A DNA stretch of 64,000 nucleotides, from contig JBBQHB010000004.1 of NCBI GenBank assembly GCA_038323575.1, positions 1 to 64,000 of the forward strand, written 5' to 3'. The position numbers and the translations under genes were made by a program. Shown one piece after another: positions 62,603 to 64,000 of this stretch. Every line of letters begins with the position of its first letter. Position 1 is the stretch's first letter. The notes under the pieces are model-generated. The model made no database searches, was not told the DNA's origin, and was given only the letters and a program-made list of their open reading frames with translations. This DNA comes from CAINVV01 sp038323575. GTDB lineage: Bacteria; Bacteroidota; Bacteroidia; Bacteroidales; Prolixibacteraceae.

Positions 62603-64000
62603 TTATTGCTCCCCTTTAGGAACTTTCAGCCGCTCGCCTGTCCCCTGGATCATCAATAGCTCCCACTCCTTACCATAACCAGGCTGAAGAGGCTTTTTCG
62701 AAATATTCTTCCCGTTTCCGTTATCCTGTATTTGCTCCCCTTCCGACACTTTAATGTTTCCGTCATGGTATTTCATAAAAAGGTACCGGTAAAAATTATT
62801 CCAGTCGCCAACAAGCTTATTACCAGTCCGAACCGAGAAGTCTGAAATATATTTGATCGCCGCTTTAGGATCCCGGTTAAGCATCTCTGTTGCTTTTTTG
62901 TCAACTTCCGGAATTTCTGACCTAAATTGATTTTCAAAACCTGACTGTTTTTGCTCAATTTCGGGATGGATCACATTGTAACGCGAATAGGCCCAATTGT
63001 TGACCTGGCTGAAGGTCCAGTAGGCAGAAGTTTCAGACCAGGTGATCATCGAACCGTTACCCGGGGCATAACTCTCCGGGATACGGGTAATTCCGCAGTA
63101 CATGGGTGCATAGACACATCCGGCTGCATCATCTACGCCAAACCAGAAGATTCCGCCAATAGGGTCAGGAATGCCTTTGCGCGACTGGGCTACAAAACTG
63201 TAACCGGTTTGCTGGGTGGCTACAGCCCTTTCATTCAGGTACATCACGCTGTCGACCTCAAATTCCATCGGGCGCCAGCGGTAAGGCGATTTGTACGGAC
63301 CTGCCCCCGGGTCATTCCGCATATCCATCGGCGTATCTTCATAATGATCGCGCATCCTTGCCATCACATCCTGCAGGGAAACAGGCGCATCCGGTTTTAC
63401 CCAAAGGGGAAGCCGGTTGGAAACATATCCGTTCGGATTGGGTGACTGGTCTGACAATCTGCTGTTGCGGATAAATTTTCCCATCGCATAGCCGGTATAA
63501 TCATGATTTTCCCTGATCTCTTTGCTGATATTCCTGAAAAACGACCAAACCCTTGCATCGCAAAAGCGGGCGCCTCCGAATTTTAATGGATTGTAGACAT
63601 CAGAAAAGCTGAACGCTTCGTCGCTTCCCATGTAAAACCCCTGTTTCTTGGCAAAGCTGATCACATCAGCTGAGTGATAAACCGTTTGTTTCGTGTCTTT
63701 CCAGTTGTTGCTTTTCTGAAACGGGAAAGTCGTGATGCGGGCCTGGTTGGCATGTCCGCTCACATAACCGTCCGGGATGAGACGTGCTACCCAGACTGCC
63801 CCCTTGTCATATTTCCCTTTCCCGATCAACTCCATGATCCATGCTTCATTGGTATCGGAAATGGAGAATGATTCACCACTGGTTGCATAACCAAATTCGG
63901 CTACCAATTCGGCCATAATCCTTATCATTTCACGGGCAGAATTTGAACGCTGAAGTCCGATCCGCATGAGCGATCCGTAATCAAGAATGGCTCCGGGTTG
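62603..64000 (-). CDS. C69-family dipeptidase (5' end outside the window)
   Basis: At least 465 residues. The frame is open through the last base of the window, so the N-terminus, including the catalytic cysteine region of the family, is missing. The visible part matches the C69 (PepD-like) dipeptidases: GAILDYGSLMRIGLQRSNSA, SISDTNEAWIMELIGKG, and a segment with ANQARITTFPF. VWVARLIPDGYVSGHANQ and GGIFWFGVDDAAGCVYAPMY are further family landmarks. The enzyme cleaves dipeptides, usually in the periplasm or outside the cell. It lies in the same orientation as the ChbG-like gene, 119 bases upstream. Confidence 0.85.
   Translation of the reverse strand, partial: QPGAILDYGSLMRIGLQRSNSAREMIRIMAELVAEFGYATSGESFSISDTNEAWIMELIGKGKYDKGAVWVARLIPDGYVSGHANQARITTFPFQKSNNWKDTKQTVYHSADVISFAKKQGFYMGSDEAFSFSDVYNPLKFGGARFCDARVWSFFRNISKEIRENHDYTGYAMGKFIRNSRLSDQSPNPNGYVSNRLPLWVKPDAPVSLQDVMARMRDHYEDTPMDMRNDPGAGPYKSPYRWRPMEFEVDSVMYLNERAVATQQTGYSFVAQSRKGIPDPIGGIFWFGVDDAAGCVYAPMYCGITRIPESYAPGNGSMITWSETSAYWTFSQVNNWAYSRYNVIHPEIEQKQSGFENQFRSEIPEVDKKATEMLNRDPKAAIKYISDFSVRTGNKLVGDWNNFYRYLFMKYHDGNIKVSEGEQIQDNGNGKNISKKPLQPGYGKEWELLMIQGTGERLKVPKGEQ

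Overview
The window looks like a chromosomal segment of a fermentative member of the Bacteroidota, probably Bacteroidales/Marinilabiliales-like. Three things point there: two proteins end in Por/type IX secretion (T9SS) sorting domains, TAnnTTTG-type -7 boxes recur in front of genes, and the families present (DUF4402, YhcH, FecCD plus lipoprotein, Ptb-Buk) fit. The taxonomic placement is inference; no rRNA or other marker lies in the window.

Layout. 0.4-12.9 kb is general metabolism and housekeeping: an FAD/Fe-S D-lactate dehydrogenase-like enzyme, TPR proteins, a RelA/SpoT homologue with a degenerate hydrolase motif, a CBM9-like protein, SanA/YdcF, a split ThrE exporter, a putative ATP-grasp enzyme and a DMT transporter. 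12.9-20.2 kb holds a YhcH protein, a FecCD-type ABC importer (ATPase, permease, lipoprotein), a T9SS-exported trypsin-like protease and a CE15-like esterase. 20.3-25.8 kb is an acyl-phosphate fermentation block: buk, ptb, ackA, a 3-hydroxyacyl-CoA dehydrogenase homologue and pta.

26.0-58.4 kb is the most interesting part. Three sensor histidine kinases and an NtrC-type sigma-54 activator (26.0-33.2 kb) precede a good sigma-54 promoter candidate. That promoter drives a small winged-helix-like gene and a DUF4402 gene. Then come a second DUF4402 gene, a receiver-histidine kinase/LuxR pair, a third DUF4402 gene, a PapD-like chaperone, a giant 4745-residue T9SS-exported modular adhesin, a fourth DUF4402 gene that overlaps it by ATGA, and an usher-like outer membrane protein with three C-terminal SPOR domains. 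I read this as a chaperone-usher-like fibre system with DUF4402 subunits, tied to a T9SS giant adhesin and possibly anchored to peptidoglycan through SPOR. It is the best candidate for an undescribed system here.

58.5-64 kb carries an SRPBCC protein, a propeller/helical-barrel protein, a ChbG/HpnK-type deacetylase and a C69 dipeptidase cut by the window edge.

A second theme runs through the window. Short C/T- or A/G-rich tandem repeats (periods about 7-9 bp) sit between genes, often as inverted pairs forming long hairpins. In the ABC importer they have entered the coding sequence.
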